Under the pieces are notes generated by a model, which did not search any database, had not been told where the DNA came from, and saw nothing but the letters and a program-made list of their open reading frames with translations. Position numbers and translations under genes: made by a program. A stretch of 39,574 bases of DNA from Planctomycetota bacterium (GTDB lineage Bacteria; Planctomycetota; Planctomycetia; Gemmatales; Gemmataceae), in the NCBI GenBank assembly GCA_016177925.1, contig JACOUH010000110.1:1-39574 (forward strand). Reading direction: 5' to 3'. Shown piece by piece: positions 32,546-39,574 of the stretch. Within the stretch, counting starts at the first letter, position 1; each line of letters opens with the position of its first letter.

Positions 32546-33226
32546 ATGAGGACCTTGACCGGCAGTCTGTGTATTGCGCTTTGGCTGGCATCGCCGTCGG
32601 CCGCCGCCGACCTGGAAGGACTGATGCGCGACCTAAAGGCGAAAGACTCCGACGTTCGTCGCGCCGCCGCGGCGGAGCTGGGCAAGCTCGGCGCCGAGGC
32701 GAAGCCCGCAGTGGATGCCCTCGTGAGGGCGCTGAAAGACGAGGACGTGTTTGTCCGTCGCTTCTCTGCCCAGGCGCTGGGGGAGATCGGGTCAGAGACG
32801 AGCGGCACGGTGTCGGCACTCAGTTCCGCGCTGCGTGACAAGGATCGGCGCGTCGTCGAGGCGGCGGCGCAGGCGCTGGGCAAGCTGGGTCCGGCCGCGG
32901 TCCGGCCGCTGACCGATATTGTCAAGGACAAGAACCGTTCCGGAGAAGTGCGCCGCACTGCGATCGAGTCGCTGGGCAAGATCGGCCCGCCGGGGAAGAG
33001 CGCCGTGCCCGCCCTGGTCGACATCCTCAAGGTCCGCGGTCCGCGCCGGCCGATGCCGACGGACATGGAGCAGGTCGTGCGTCTGGAGGCAGTGCAGACG
33101 CTGGGCAAGATCGGTCCGGACGCGCAGGCGGCGGTCAAGACGCTGGAGGAACTGGACGCCGCGCGCAATCGCGACCGCACCTTCAAGGCCGCCGTGCGCG
33201 AGGCCCTGCGCAAGATCAAGAAGTGA
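32546..33226 (+). CDS. Secreted HEAT-repeat protein
   Basis: This 226-residue protein has a signal peptide (MRTLTGSLCIALWLASPSAA, cleavage near AAA-D). Five or so PBS-lyase-like HEAT repeats follow, with cores AAAELGKLGAEAKPAVDALV, SAQALGEIGSETSGTVSALS, AQALGKLGPAAVRPLTDIV, AIESLGKIGPPGKSAVPALV and AVQTLGKIGPDAQAAVKTL. The ATG at 32546 has GAGGGGA upstream; the open frame to the left is a shadow of mtaB. Such short exported HEAT proteins are common in planctomycetes and probably bind other proteins. Its stop overlaps the aminotransferase stop by 11 bases (convergent). Confidence 0.9.
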   Translation: MRTLTGSLCIALWLASPSAAADLEGLMRDLKAKDSDVRRAAAAELGKLGAEAKPAVDALVRALKDEDVFVRRFSAQALGEIGSETSGTVSALSSALRDKDRRVVEAAAQALGKLGPAAVRPLTDIVKDKNRSGEVRRTAIESLGKIGPPGKSAVPALVDILKVRGPRRPMPTDMEQVVRLEAVQTLGKIGPDAQAAVKTLEELDAARNRDRTFKAAVREALRKIKK

Positions 33227-34208
33227 TCGCCTCCTGCGGCGCGACGACCGGAGGTCCGGACGTGCCGGCGGTTGCCGCTGCCGTCCTGTGCTGGGCCACC
33301 TCCTGGATCTGCCGCTCGATGTCCAGCCCGACTTCCTCGCTCCAGGCCGTCCTCAGTCGGCGAACCATTGGGCCCGGCCGGCCGTCGCCGATCGGCACGC
33401 CATTGAGCTTCGTCACCGGCATCAGGCAGTAGGGCGTGCTGGCGGTGAAGGCCTCGTCCGCGTTCATCACGTTGAAGACCTGCAGGTCGCGCTCGACGAA
33501 GGGAATGTCCAACTTGCCGGCCAACTCGATCACCATCGCCCGGCTGATGCCCGGCAGGGTGTTGACGGTCGTCGGTGAGATGATGCTGCCGCGCTCGACG
33601 ATCAGGAAGTTGGCCCCACTGGTTTCGGTCACGTTGCCCGCCAGGTCCAGGAGCAGCGCCGATGCCTCGGGGTCCACCAGCCGCGCCTCCTGGTCGGCGA
33701 GGTAGTAGTGCATCCGGCTGCGGTACTTCATCTTGGGGTCGTAGCACTGCGGCGGCACGTGCCGGATCGACGGCGTGACCAGGTGCGTTCCGGTCTGCAT
33801 CTTCTTCGCCCACAGCTCGAAGGGCATCGGGAAGGTGTGGGAGCAGACGGTCGGCGTCGTCCGCGCCGCTCGCCCGGCCATCCCGGCGTAGGTGGGGAAC
33901 TCGCCCGCCGTGACAAAGTGGATCAGCCCCAGTTCCTCGCCGTCGCCCAGCAGCCGGGCGTTGTGGGCGACCAGTTCGCACGAGACGTCTGCCAGCTGTT
34001 CCTTCGACAGGCCGATGTCCATGCGCGTGTAGCGCAGGGAGCGGAACAGCCGGTCGAGGTGCTGGTCGAGCCGCCAGGGGCGCCGGTGGAACGTGCGTGT
34101 CATCTCCGTGACGGTGGCCCCCAGGACCACGCCGGCGTCGAAAATGGCGAGATGCGCCTGGGACGCCGGCACCATCTGACCGTTGAGGTAGACAAGTGGT
34201 TCGATCAC
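33216..34208 (-). CDS. Class IV PLP-dependent aminotransferase (branched-chain/D-amino acid type)
   Basis: This 330-residue fold-type IV aminotransferase or lyase (BCAT, D-alanine aminotransferase and aminodeoxychorismate lyase group) starts at a GTG at 34208 behind GAGGAG. Motifs are FDAGVVLGATVTEMTRTFHRR, the PLP-Lys region CYDPKMKYRSRMHYYLAD (Lys161 or Lys159) and GNVTETSGANFLIVERG, followed by NTLPGISRAMVIELAG. These establish the family. BCAT and D-amino-acid aminotransferase cannot be separated here, and the Tyr/Arg substrate residues were not resolved. Single gene on the minus strand; its 3' end overlaps the convergent HEAT gene. Confidence 0.9.
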   Translation of the reverse strand: MIEPLVYLNGQMVPASQAHLAIFDAGVVLGATVTEMTRTFHRRPWRLDQHLDRLFRSLRYTRMDIGLSKEQLADVSCELVAHNARLLGDGEELGLIHFVTAGEFPTYAGMAGRAARTTPTVCSHTFPMPFELWAKKMQTGTHLVTPSIRHVPPQCYDPKMKYRSRMHYYLADQEARLVDPEASALLLDLAGNVTETSGANFLIVERGSIISPTTVNTLPGISRAMVIELAGKLDIPFVERDLQVFNVMNADEAFTASTPYCLMPVTKLNGVPIGDGRPGPMVRRLRTAWSEEVGLDIERQIQEVAQHRTAAATAGTSGPPVVAPQEAITS

Positions 34209-34242
34209 GGGACGGCTCCTCGTAGCGATTCCAAGGTTGTTA

Positions 34243-34277
34243 ATCGTGGTCCGCTCGCTCCGCGAGCGGACCACGAT
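34243..34277. repeat. Palindrome with 15-base arms
   Basis: ATCGTGGTCCGCTCG and its inverse CGAGCGGACCACGAT are separated by 5 bases, just upstream of the aminotransferase start and downstream of the FHA-like fragment. It may serve as terminator for the latter. Confidence 0.75.
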
Positions 34278-34298
34278 CAGGAAGTTGTCGATCCTATC

Positions 34299-34493
34299 CT
34301 ACTTTCCGGGCGGCTCCCAGACGGAATCGAAGGAAGCTCCACGGTTGACCAACTCGGCGGGCCGGAGCGTGTTGGGCGGATACTGGACCTCGTCGACGCG
34401 CTGACGGCCGACCTCGAGGGGGGCGGTCAGCGGCTTGTCGAACACGGAGCGGTCGTTCTCAAAGAGGAACAGTTTCAGGGGGTCGGACGACAT
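34299..34493 (-). CDS. Short FHA-like N-terminal fragment
   Basis: This 64-residue frame starts MSSDPLKLFLFENDRSVFDK and continues PLTAPLEVGRQRVDE. That looks like the first strands of an FHA (forkhead-associated) domain, in which an ELGR-type motif holds the phosphothreonine-binding Arg. The remaining FHA strands are missing: the frame ends at SFDSVWEPPGK. It lies 6 bases after the Rpn-nuclease stop, so it would be cotranscribed. It is probably a broken gene or a very short product. The FHA assignment comes from motif recollection only. Confidence 0.45.
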   Translation of the reverse strand: MSSDPLKLFLFENDRSVFDKPLTAPLEVGRQRVDEVQYPPNTLRPAELVNRGASFDSVWEPPGK

Positions 34494-34499
34494 GGCGGA

Positions 34500-35522
34500 T
34501 CAGTCTTGCGGTTGGATGCCGAGGTCGACGAGCTTGCGTGCGGTGAGGATTTTGTCCGTCCAGGCGTCCAGTTGCGCGACTTCCGCACAGGCCTCGATCG
34601 TGGCAATCAGGTTCGCGGGCGGTTCTTTGAACCGCTGGTGGATCAGTCGCAGGAGCGTCTCACGGCGGGACTTCAACACGCCCTCCTCTCTCAGGGCGTC
34701 GGCGATGGTCTTACCCATTCTAGTTACCTCCTGGCGGTGGGGGTCGGTCTTCACGGACCGGGCGATGTGAGTGTGCAGGTCTTCGCGTTCCGTTGGCGCT
34801 CGTTCATGATACACCAGGGCGTGGATGTACGACAGCAGATCGAGCCAGCGGAGCCGCTCCGCGTCCGGCATCTTCTCCAGTTCGCCGACGACTTGACCCA
34901 ACAGCGTGCGGAAGGCGGGGCCGCGGGCGTGCCGCTGCTGCACCAGGCGCAACACCTGGCCGAAGGAACCGCCTGCGGGAATGAGTTGATAGTTCAGCGT
35001 GTCGCGCAGGGGGATGAACAGCGGTGTCAGAGAGGGAATTACGTTGGTGAAATGGCGGCCACCGGCGACCAGGTCCGCCAAGTGTCCGACGCCGCGCCAG
35101 CGGCGCGTACCGGTGTAGAAGACGACCGGCAGCACCGGCTGGAAGAGGAAGCCGCGCTCCGTGGGATGCGTCTGGCCCCACCCCCGTAGCTGGCCGCGGT
35201 AAATCGCCTGGACGTATTCCAGGACGCGGAAGGCCATGAGACGATCCGGCTCGCTTTGGTGCTCGATGAGGATGTAGACGACGATGTTTTGCTTGCGGTG
35301 GCGGAGGGGCCCGCGCCACACCACGTCGGACTCGACGTGGCGGTAGTCACGCTGGACATAGGTGGTGGGGTCGAGCTGGAGGTCCTCGTAGTCGATGAAG
35401 TTGACGTACTGGTAGCAGGCGATGGCCAGGAGGTCACGGACGTTCAGCGAGTGCTGCAAAAGCAGTTTCATGCCGTTCTCAGGAAACTGGCGAGCGAAGT
35501 CTTCGGGTCGGTGGGTGGTCAT
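34500..35522 (-). CDS. Rpn-family recombination-promoting nuclease / transposase-like PD-(D/E)xK protein
   Basis: This 340-residue protein has the N-terminal LLLQHSLNVRDLLAIACYQY followed by the family's nuclease core: VESDVVWRG (Asp66) and YILIEHQSEPD (Glu87, Gln89, an ExQ form of the usual ExK). Rpn proteins are PD-(D/E)xK nucleases that promote RecA-independent recombination and are spread as transposase-like orphan genes. The rest includes LLPVVFYTG-like and LDLLSYIHALVYHERAP segments. The ATG at 35522 has AAGGA upstream. There are no terminal inverted repeats around it, so a mobile element boundary is not supported. Downstream is an FHA-like fragment. Confidence 0.85.
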   Translation of the reverse strand: MTTHRPEDFARQFPENGMKLLLQHSLNVRDLLAIACYQYVNFIDYEDLQLDPTTYVQRDYRHVESDVVWRGPLRHRKQNIVVYILIEHQSEPDRLMAFRVLEYVQAIYRGQLRGWGQTHPTERGFLFQPVLPVVFYTGTRRWRGVGHLADLVAGGRHFTNVIPSLTPLFIPLRDTLNYQLIPAGGSFGQVLRLVQQRHARGPAFRTLLGQVVGELEKMPDAERLRWLDLLSYIHALVYHERAPTEREDLHTHIARSVKTDPHRQEVTRMGKTIADALREEGVLKSRRETLLRLIHQRFKEPPANLIATIEACAEVAQLDAWTDKILTARKLVDLGIQPQD

Positions 35523-35731
35523 GGTCCTTCACGCGCCTGGGTGGCCGCCTCCCACACTTTCACCATCTGGTCCTGGTGATCCCTCCCTGTGGTTGATTCG
35601 GGGGAAGAACGGATGCTACCAGGGAGCGAGCCGCCACGCCACCACAATCACACAAGGTCCTGGTGTCCGCTTCCTTGGCCGGTTACCGCCGCTAGTACAG
35701 GGCCCCGACCATTCCTGACGGTCAGCCTTTT

Positions 35732-37327
35732 TTAAGATCCTGTTCCTGTCACTTTGAATGCGTGCAGCGCTCCGACGGCCTGTGCGACAGCCTCCTCCGG
35801 GCTGCCGTCCGTGACGATGTCGCGGGCCACGGCTCGCGTGGCCGGCCCGGGCTCCTCCCAGGTTTCCGCCAGCTTGCGGTGGACCTCCCAATCGGCATCG
35901 GAGGGGTCGCCATGACGGCTCGCCAGCCGCGCCTTCACCACTTCCGGCGACGCCCGGCACAACAGGACCACCGCCGGCACACACAGCCGCGCTGCCGCCT
36001 CCAGGAAGTCCTGCCGGCGACGTTCCTCGCGAAAGTTCGCGTCCACCAGCACCCTCTTGCCCTGCCCCAGCCGTTCTTCGGCCCGACGCAGACACTCGGC
36101 GTAGGTCCGCTCGCTCCACTCCCGGCTGTAGAACTCGTCGCGTGCTCCGGCAGGGGGCGCCCCGTGTGGGAGACCGGCCAACTCCTTCCGCACCTCATCG
36201 GAACGCACGACATCCAGCCCGGCCCGCGCTGCCAGGTTGCGGGCCAGCGTCGATTTGCCCGTCCCGGGAAGCCCGCCGACCAGGATCAGACAGGGCCGGC
36301 GGTCCGGTTCCTCCAACTCGCCCAATGCCAGCAGCCAGCGTGTACGAGCCCGGCCCAGGGCCGCGCGACGCTCGCTCTCGGGCACCTCGGGCTCGCCCAC
36401 TTTCAGACCGTCGACCAGCCCGCGCACCGTCGCTCGGTAGGCCGTGTACAGGTTCAGCAGCGCGCGCCCCTCGTCGTCGCCGCTTTCCCGGAAGTACGCT
36501 TCGGCGAAGATGGCGGCGAGATCGCGGCGACGGTGAAACGCAAAGTCCATCACCAGAAAGGCGATGTCCGCCACCGGGTCGATGAAGCGAAAACGCTCGT
36601 TGAACTCGATGCAATCGACGACGACCAGGTCATTTGGAGGTTGGCGGTCGGAGAAGTGGTAGACGTGGTCGAGGTGGAGGTCGCCGTGAGCGTCGCGCGG
36701 CATGCCACGGGCGGCTCGTTCCTCGATCAGAGCGCGGAGACGGGTGAGGGCCTCCTCGGTCCGCTGGCGCAGTCGTGCATGCACCGAGGCGCTGACTGTC
36801 GTCCCGACCTGGGCCGTCGACTCCGCATAGATGTCCAGCAGGTTACGGCGGACCGCCTCGAAGCGGGCGAACCCCGCCCGGTCGGGGCCAGCCGCGGTCT
36901 GGCGGTGGAAGGCAGCAAGACGGCGGGCCAGTTCCTCGACCAGTTCCGCCCTGAGTTCTCCACGGCTGAGCAGGTCGCGGAACGTTCGGGATTCGGGCAG
37001 GCGTTCCATCTGGACCGCCCACTCGATCACCTCGCCTTCCCCCTCGACGCGGGCCCCGTCGCCGGCGGACGTCACCGGCACCACGCCGAGATAGACGCCA
37101 GCCGCGAGGCGGCGATTGAGGCGCACCTCCTCCGCGCAGAAGTGCCGGCGATTATCGAGAGTGCTGAAATCGAGGAAGTCGAACCGGACCGGTTTCTTCA
37201 CCTTGTAGGCGAAGGCCCCCGCCAGGAAGACGACTGAGATGTGCGTCTGGCGCACCTCGACTGTCCCAACGGGATGCGGATAGGCCGCCGGATTCGACAT
37301 TGCCTCAATAAGGTGAGGTAGGTCCAT
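35732..37327 (-). CDS. Bifunctional APH-like kinase / AAA P-loop kinase fusion
   Basis: This 531-residue protein joins an aminoglycoside-phosphotransferase-like domain (residues 1-330) to a P-loop kinase domain (about 345-531). The first has YKVKKPVRFDFLDFSTLD, the Brenner motif HGDLHLDHVYHF (214-225) and CIEFNERFRFIDPVADIAFL. The second has Walker A GGLPGTGKST (351-360) followed by VVRSDEVRKELAG and VLVDANFREERRRQDFL, as in Zeta-toxin or polynucleotide-kinase-like small-molecule kinases. Related two-domain proteins occur in many proteobacteria and planctomycetes; the substrate is unknown. An ATG at 37345 is an alternative start 6 codons upstream. It diverges from the MBL-dehydrogenase fusion. 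Confidence 0.88.
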   Translation of the reverse strand: MDLPHLIEAMSNPAAYPHPVGTVEVRQTHISVVFLAGAFAYKVKKPVRFDFLDFSTLDNRRHFCAEEVRLNRRLAAGVYLGVVPVTSAGDGARVEGEGEVIEWAVQMERLPESRTFRDLLSRGELRAELVEELARRLAAFHRQTAAGPDRAGFARFEAVRRNLLDIYAESTAQVGTTVSASVHARLRQRTEEALTRLRALIEERAARGMPRDAHGDLHLDHVYHFSDRQPPNDLVVVDCIEFNERFRFIDPVADIAFLVMDFAFHRRRDLAAIFAEAYFRESGDDEGRALLNLYTAYRATVRGLVDGLKVGEPEVPESERRAALGRARTRWLLALGELEEPDRRPCLILVGGLPGTGKSTLARNLAARAGLDVVRSDEVRKELAGLPHGAPPAGARDEFYSREWSERTYAECLRRAEERLGQGKRVLVDANFREERRRQDFLEAAARLCVPAVVLLCRASPEVVKARLASRHGDPSDADWEVHRKLAETWEEPGPATRAVARDIVTDGSPEEAVAQAVGALHAFKVTGTGS

Positions 37328-37462
37328 GGCGGTCGGTTCACCCATTGGGCGGGCTGGAACTGAAAACAGCCGGCGGGCGAATCGCAGGTAGGATACGAAA
37401 AGTCAGTGGCGCGACCAGAAACTCCTTTTTGCGATCGCGTGCGAGAACCCGCCACTACCCCG

Positions 37463-37491
37463 TTGCGATGCGCCCCGTTTCCGCTTACAGT
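37463..37491 (+). promoter_or_regulatory. Likely promoter of the MBL-dehydrogenase gene
   Basis: TTGCGA (37463-37468) and TACAGT (37486-37491) are separated by 17 bases, giving a sigma-70-type pair (four of six consensus bases each) with a start point about 30 bases before the ATG. Confidence 0.4.
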
Positions 37492-37528
37492 AGGTCCGCT
37501 CGCCACGATCCTTTTGCGGAGAATCGTC

Positions 37529-39487
37529 ATGCGCCTGGCTCCTGTCCTCGTGCTCTGGTCCCTACTGAGTGTCGCGCCGACCGTGACCGCGGCCGATGAC
37601 CTGCCGAAGATGAAGTTCGGTGAGGTCCGGGAAGTTGCTCCCGGGGTCTTCTTCCGCTTCTCGGCCATCGACCCCAACGACTTCAGCATCTTCGGTGGCA
37701 GCAACAACATCTGGGTCGTCTTCCGCGACTACGTCGTTGTCATTGACGCGAACTTTCCCAAGGAAGCCCGGGACGTCGTCGCCGCCGTGAAGAAAACGAC
37801 GGATAAGCCGATCCGCTACGTCTTCGACACGCACCATCACGGCGACCATGCTTACGGCAACGCCGTCTTCGCCAAGCTCGGTGCCGGCATCATCGCACAG
37901 GCCAACTGCGCCCGGCTGCTGCGCGTCAATGGCCCCAAGGAGTTCGCCGAGGCAGGCCGGGGCCCCATGGGCCGCAAGGACATCCGCGACAGCACGCTCG
38001 AGGTGCCCAACGTCGTCTTTGATGATAAGCTCGTCCTCGACGACGGCACGCAGCGCGTCGAGTTCCGCTACTTCGGCCACGCCCATACCTCGGGCGATGC
38101 CTGCGCCTGGCTGCCCAAGCACGGCATCCTCTGCACCGGCGATGCCTGCGTCAACGGCGGCTACAACTATACCGGCCACTCCGACACCGCCTCGTGGATT
38201 CGCGCGCTCGAAAGGATGCAGCAACTCGACATCAAGCTGATCTGTCCCGGCCACGGCCCGCTTGTCGGCAAGGAACTCCTCGGCAAGCAGAAACGCTACT
38301 TCGTCGAGCTGCGGCGGCAAGTGCGCAAGGCCATCGACGACGGCAAGGCGCTGGACGACATCGTCCCAACCATCGACATGCCGTGGTACAAGGAATGGAC
38401 GGGCGTTGAGGCGAAGACGCGCAAGGAGAACATCGAGCACGTCCACGCCGAACTGACCGGTCGCGTTGTCCCGTGGGACCTTGTCGAGGATTTCGACATC
38501 TACGAGGGGTCGTCGCCAACAAAGGACTCGCCCGGCTGGCAGAAGCCGAAGCGGATCGTGATCTCGGCCGGTCTGTCGCGCGGCCGGCTCGCGGAGCTGA
38601 AGGGCATCGCCCCCGACGTTGAGTTCGTCCCGGCTCGCGATGTGGCGGAAGCGGCCAAGGTCGCTGGCGAAGCCGACGCTGTGCTCGGTTTCGCCACGCC
38701 CGAGGTCGTCAAGGCCGCAAAAAGCGTCCGCTGGGTTCAGGCGGGCAGTGGCGGCGTGGCAGAGGGCCTCGCGGAGGAGTTGGCCCGGCGAAGCGTCGTG
38801 TTGACCGATTCGCGCGGCGTTGACGGTCCTAACGAGGCCGACCAGGCGTTTGCCCTGCTGCTGGCCCTGACGCGCGGCGTCCACGCCACCCGTCCTGTTC
38901 CCGGCGCCAAGGAGCTGTGGCACAAGACCACCTTCAAGCCGCAGGAGCTGCACAAGAAGACAATGCTGGTCGTCGGCCTCGGCGGCACCGGGCTGCAGAT
39001 TGCCCGGCGGGCGCATGCTTTCGGGATGCGCGTCCTCGCCCTCGATGCCAGGGCCCCCGAGCGGCCGGACTGTGTTTTCGCCCTGCACCCGCTCACGAAG
39101 CTGATGGACCTCCTGCCGGCGGCCGACGTCGTGGTGCTGGCCTGCCCGCTGACCGAGCAGACACGCGGGCTGGTCGGTCGCAAACAGCTCCAGGCGATGA
39201 AGAAGCGCGCCTATCTCATCAATATCGGGCGCGGTGGCCTGGTCGACACGGGGGCGCTGGTGGGAGCGCTGGCGGGCGAGCAGATCGCCGGCGCTGGCCT
39301 GGATCGGACCGACCCCGACCCGCTGCCGGCGGACCATCCGCTTCTCAAAGCGCCGAACGCGGTCGTGACGCCACAGCTCGGCGGGCGCTCGTCGGAGGCG
39401 GGCGAGCGGCGCTGGCGCCTGTTCCGCGAGAACGTGCGCCGTTTCGTCAACGGCGAGCGGTTGCTGTGCGTGGTCGACAAGGGTTAG
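37529..39487 (+). CDS. Secreted fusion of a metallo-beta-lactamase-fold hydrolase and a D-2-hydroxyacid dehydrogenase-like domain
   Basis: This 652-residue protein has an ATG at 37529 with GGAGAA upstream. A signal peptide (MRLAPVLVLWSLLSVAPTVT, cleavage near residue 22) leads to a metallo-beta-lactamase domain (about 30-330). Its metal ligands are complete: THHHGDHAYGN (His102, His104, Asp106, His107), FGHAHTSGD (His184 or His186), CTGDA (Asp205) and CPGHGP (His242). Residues about 340-652 resemble D-isomer 2-hydroxyacid dehydrogenases, with the Rossmann motif VVGLGGTGLQIARRAHAFGM (GxGxxG, 483-488) and LINIGRGGLVD with Arg568. The catalytic His of the usual TPH motif is Gln616 (VVTPQLGG), and the usual acidic EPL reads DPDPLP. 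The MBL half is probably active and the dehydrogenase half perhaps a binding domain. It is monocistronic. Confidence 0.9.
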   Translation: MRLAPVLVLWSLLSVAPTVTAADDLPKMKFGEVREVAPGVFFRFSAIDPNDFSIFGGSNNIWVVFRDYVVVIDANFPKEARDVVAAVKKTTDKPIRYVFDTHHHGDHAYGNAVFAKLGAGIIAQANCARLLRVNGPKEFAEAGRGPMGRKDIRDSTLEVPNVVFDDKLVLDDGTQRVEFRYFGHAHTSGDACAWLPKHGILCTGDACVNGGYNYTGHSDTASWIRALERMQQLDIKLICPGHGPLVGKELLGKQKRYFVELRRQVRKAIDDGKALDDIVPTIDMPWYKEWTGVEAKTRKENIEHVHAELTGRVVPWDLVEDFDIYEGSSPTKDSPGWQKPKRIVISAGLSRGRLAELKGIAPDVEFVPARDVAEAAKVAGEADAVLGFATPEVVKAAKSVRWVQAGSGGVAEGLAEELARRSVVLTDSRGVDGPNEADQAFALLLALTRGVHATRPVPGAKELWHKTTFKPQELHKKTMLVVGLGGTGLQIARRAHAFGMRVLALDARAPERPDCVFALHPLTKLMDLLPAADVVVLACPLTEQTRGLVGRKQLQAMKKRAYLINIGRGGLVDTGALVGALAGEQIAGAGLDRTDPDPLPADHPLLKAPNAVVTPQLGGRSSEAGERRWRLFRENVRRFVNGERLLCVVDKG

Positions 39488-39497
39488 CGCCCCCGTT

Positions 39498-39561
39498 GGC
39501 GAGCGGGGGGTGTGAACCCCCCGGTGCGGTGCTACCGGGGGGTTCACACCCCCCGCTCGCC
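39498..39561. repeat. Perfect 28-base inverted repeat after the MBL fusion gene
   Basis: Arms 39498-39525 and 39534-39561 are exact inverted copies, starting GGCGAGCGGGGGGTGTGAAC, with an 8-base loop. It starts 11 bases past the stop codon, where it could act as a terminator, and runs almost to the end of the window. Confidence 0.92.
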
Positions 39562-39574
39562 CAAATCGAGCCAG

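Noticed and set aside
34500-35522. Rpn gene as part of a complete mobile element
   Set aside because: No terminal inverted repeats or target duplications flank it, and Rpn genes usually occur as stand-alone genes.
35762-37237. 491-codon plus-strand frame opposite the APH-P-loop gene
   Set aside because: Shadow frame; the same reasoning applies to 1682-2854, 3877-5112, 9211-10497 and 33708-35189.
37562-39547. 661-codon open frame on the minus strand opposite the MBL fusion gene
   Set aside because: It is a shadow frame produced by GC-rich codon bias. The plus-strand gene has full domain motifs, signal peptide and ribosome site; the shadow has Val/Asp/Gln-rich composition without motifs.

Overview
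The window comes from a GC-rich bacterium of the Planctomycetes, most likely a Gemmata-like lineage. The main evidence is lineage-typical gene families: a DUF1501 Tat-exported protein next to a DUF1549/DUF1553 (PSD1) protein and a PPC-domain protein, a kinase-SUMF1 fusion, an ECF-like sigma factor, a secreted subtilase with a 'VEQLEERNLL' leader motif, HEAT-repeat proteins, and many intergenic palindromes. Taxonomy is inferred from gene content only. No tRNA, rRNA, CRISPR array, transposase or phage gene was seen.

Region 1 (1-4680, minus strand) carries a glutamate-synthase-like FMN protein, a small zinc-ribbon protein, a GlnT/GmaS-type glutamine synthetase and the start of a sarcosine-oxidase beta (SoxB/MgdA-like) subunit. 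This combination recalls the N-methylglutamate route for methylated amines. Three small genes, one of them HNH-like, sit between the synthetase and soxB. Region 2 (4881-10380) holds an RRM RNA-binding protein, a small helix-turn-helix-like protein, a large secreted S8 peptidase with a P domain, and metK. The gaps are full of palindromic repeats. Region 3 (10628-12457) is a three-gene relic of [NiFe]-hydrogenase maturation: an associated protein, a maturation endopeptidase and a HypB without its P-loop. No hydrogenase structural genes are nearby.

Region 4 (12808-18806) is the oddest locus. An Hsp70 ATPase domain without substrate-binding half, a zinc-ribbon HEAT/TPR protein, and a kinase-SUMF1 protein without N-lobe lie head to tail. 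They diverge from an ECF-like sigma factor. Region 5 (19170-23132) is a four-gene catabolic operon: a BKACE enzyme, a sugar isomerase/epimerase-like protein, a zinc alcohol dehydrogenase and an Ldh2-type dehydrogenase. It is followed by a divergent secreted cyclase-family hydrolase (23395-24408).

Region 6 (24596-30736) is the PPC / DUF1549-DUF1553 / DUF1501 operon typical of planctomycetes. Region 7 (30950-39487) contains mtaB, a secreted HEAT protein, a class IV aminotransferase, an Rpn-family nuclease next to an FHA-like fragment, an APH-P-loop kinase fusion, and a secreted protein joining a metallo-beta-lactamase domain to a D-2-hydroxyacid-dehydrogenase-like domain.

Across the window there are at least eleven palindromic elements of several sequence families, mostly between genes. 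Two intrude on coding sequence: one supplies a stop codon and one lies in the 5' end of a gene. The best candidates for something undescribed are the secreted MBL-dehydrogenase fusion, the doubly truncated Hsp70/HEAT/kinase cassette and the palindrome families.
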